A stretch of DNA of 6,435 nucleotides, from positions 1 to 6,435 of the forward strand of contig CAZVDE010000072.1 in NCBI GenBank assembly GCA_964626065.1, read 5' to 3'. How positions within the stretch are numbered: position 1 is the first letter of the stretch; the number at the start of each line of letters is the position of its first letter. A program made the translations under genes and the position numbers. This document shows, piece by piece, positions 6,314 to 6,435 of this stretch. The DNA is from UBA3910 sp964626065 (GTDB lineage: Bacteria; Bacillota; Limnochordia; Darwinibacteriales; Darwinibacteriaceae). The notes under the pieces were generated by a model that searched no databases, was not told where the DNA came from, and saw only the letters and a list, made by a program, of their open reading frames with translations.

Positions 6314-6435
6314 TAAATCGAACCCTCCCAAATTTTTCTTTTTTGTCCCCAAGTTCATTCCATTTCAAGCAATCATTGTGTTGTTAGCTGTGAACCACCC
6401 CTTCCCAACGCCAAAAAAACTTAATCAACGTCATC
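6314..6435 (-). other. Leader upstream of the first gene; no clear promoter
   Basis: These 122 bases precede the first gene of the set and should hold at least part of its promoter region. I tested TTG-type -35 boxes on the minus strand (TTGATT, TTGGGA, TTGAAA) for a -10 box 16-18 bases downstream. The best pairing is TTGAAA with CAAAAA, too weak to call. A run of seven T lies near 6414-6420 on the minus strand, without a convincing stem before it. A 9-base inverted repeat, CAATCATTG, sits at 6370-6378. No riboswitch-like fold is evident. The promoter may lie outside the window. Confidence 0.4.
6323..6329 (-). promoter_or_regulatory. Ribosome binding site of the solute-binding protein gene
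   Basis: The minus strand reads GGGAGGG, then 9 bases, then ATG at 6313. This strong site decides the start in favour of 6313 over the in-frame ATG at 6358. Confidence 0.85.

Noticed and set aside
6314..6358. Upstream ATG at 6358 as the start of the solute-binding protein
   Set aside because: It has no proper ribosome binding site and would add 15 polar residues before a normal signal peptide, while the ATG at 6313 has GGGAGGG at 9 bases.
6370..6378. Short inverted repeat CAATCATTG as a possible operator
   Set aside because: The arms are only four bases and do not extend; repeats of this size are expected by chance.
6330..6435. Promoter for the operon in the leader
   Set aside because: No -35 and -10 pair with good spacing could be found on the minus strand. 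The best pair, TTGAAA with CAAAAA, matches the consensus -10 at only three positions.

Overview
The window is 6.4 kb of bacterial DNA carrying five protein-coding genes, all on the minus strand and tightly spaced. They read from the high-coordinate end to the low end. No RNA gene, insertion sequence, CRISPR array or long repeat was found. The strong purine-rich ribosome binding sites, the TTG and GTG starts and the roughly even base composition fit a Bacillota or spirochaete-like bacterium. The solute-binding protein has a cleavable signal peptide without a lipobox cysteine, which leans towards a cell with an outer membrane. The species cannot be named from this stretch.

In transcription order: (1) 6313-5297, a secreted solute-binding protein of the AfuA/FbpA/phosphonate-binding type; (2) after a 108-base gap holding a strong hairpin, 5188-4052, the ABC ATPase with a TOBE domain and a TTG start; (3) overlapping it by one base (TAATG), 4052-2400, a single-chain permease with two fused membrane domains; (4) 46 bases on, 2353-1043, a short, apparently cytoplasmic member of the neutral/alkaline ceramidase family that keeps all the metal and catalytic residues recognisable by motif; (5) after a 63-base gap with a terminator-like hairpin, 979-35, an EamA/DMT family exporter.

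Genes 1-3 form a complete importer. Its binding protein lacks an evident paired-tyrosine iron site, so an 'iron transporter' label would be unsafe; a small anionic or amide-bearing organic compound is at least as likely. Gene 4 would be an amide hydrolase acting inside the cell on what is brought in, and gene 5 could export a product. This import, hydrolyse, export reading is inferred from gene order and families and is the most interesting hypothesis here. Two hairpins at gene borders suggest graded expression: most for the binding protein and least for the exporter.

The stretches without genes are short: 1-34 (nothing seen), 980-1042 (terminator-like hairpin), 2354-2399 (ribosome binding site only), 5189-5296 (hairpin and ribosome binding site) and 6314-6435 (leader; ribosome binding site but no convincing promoter).
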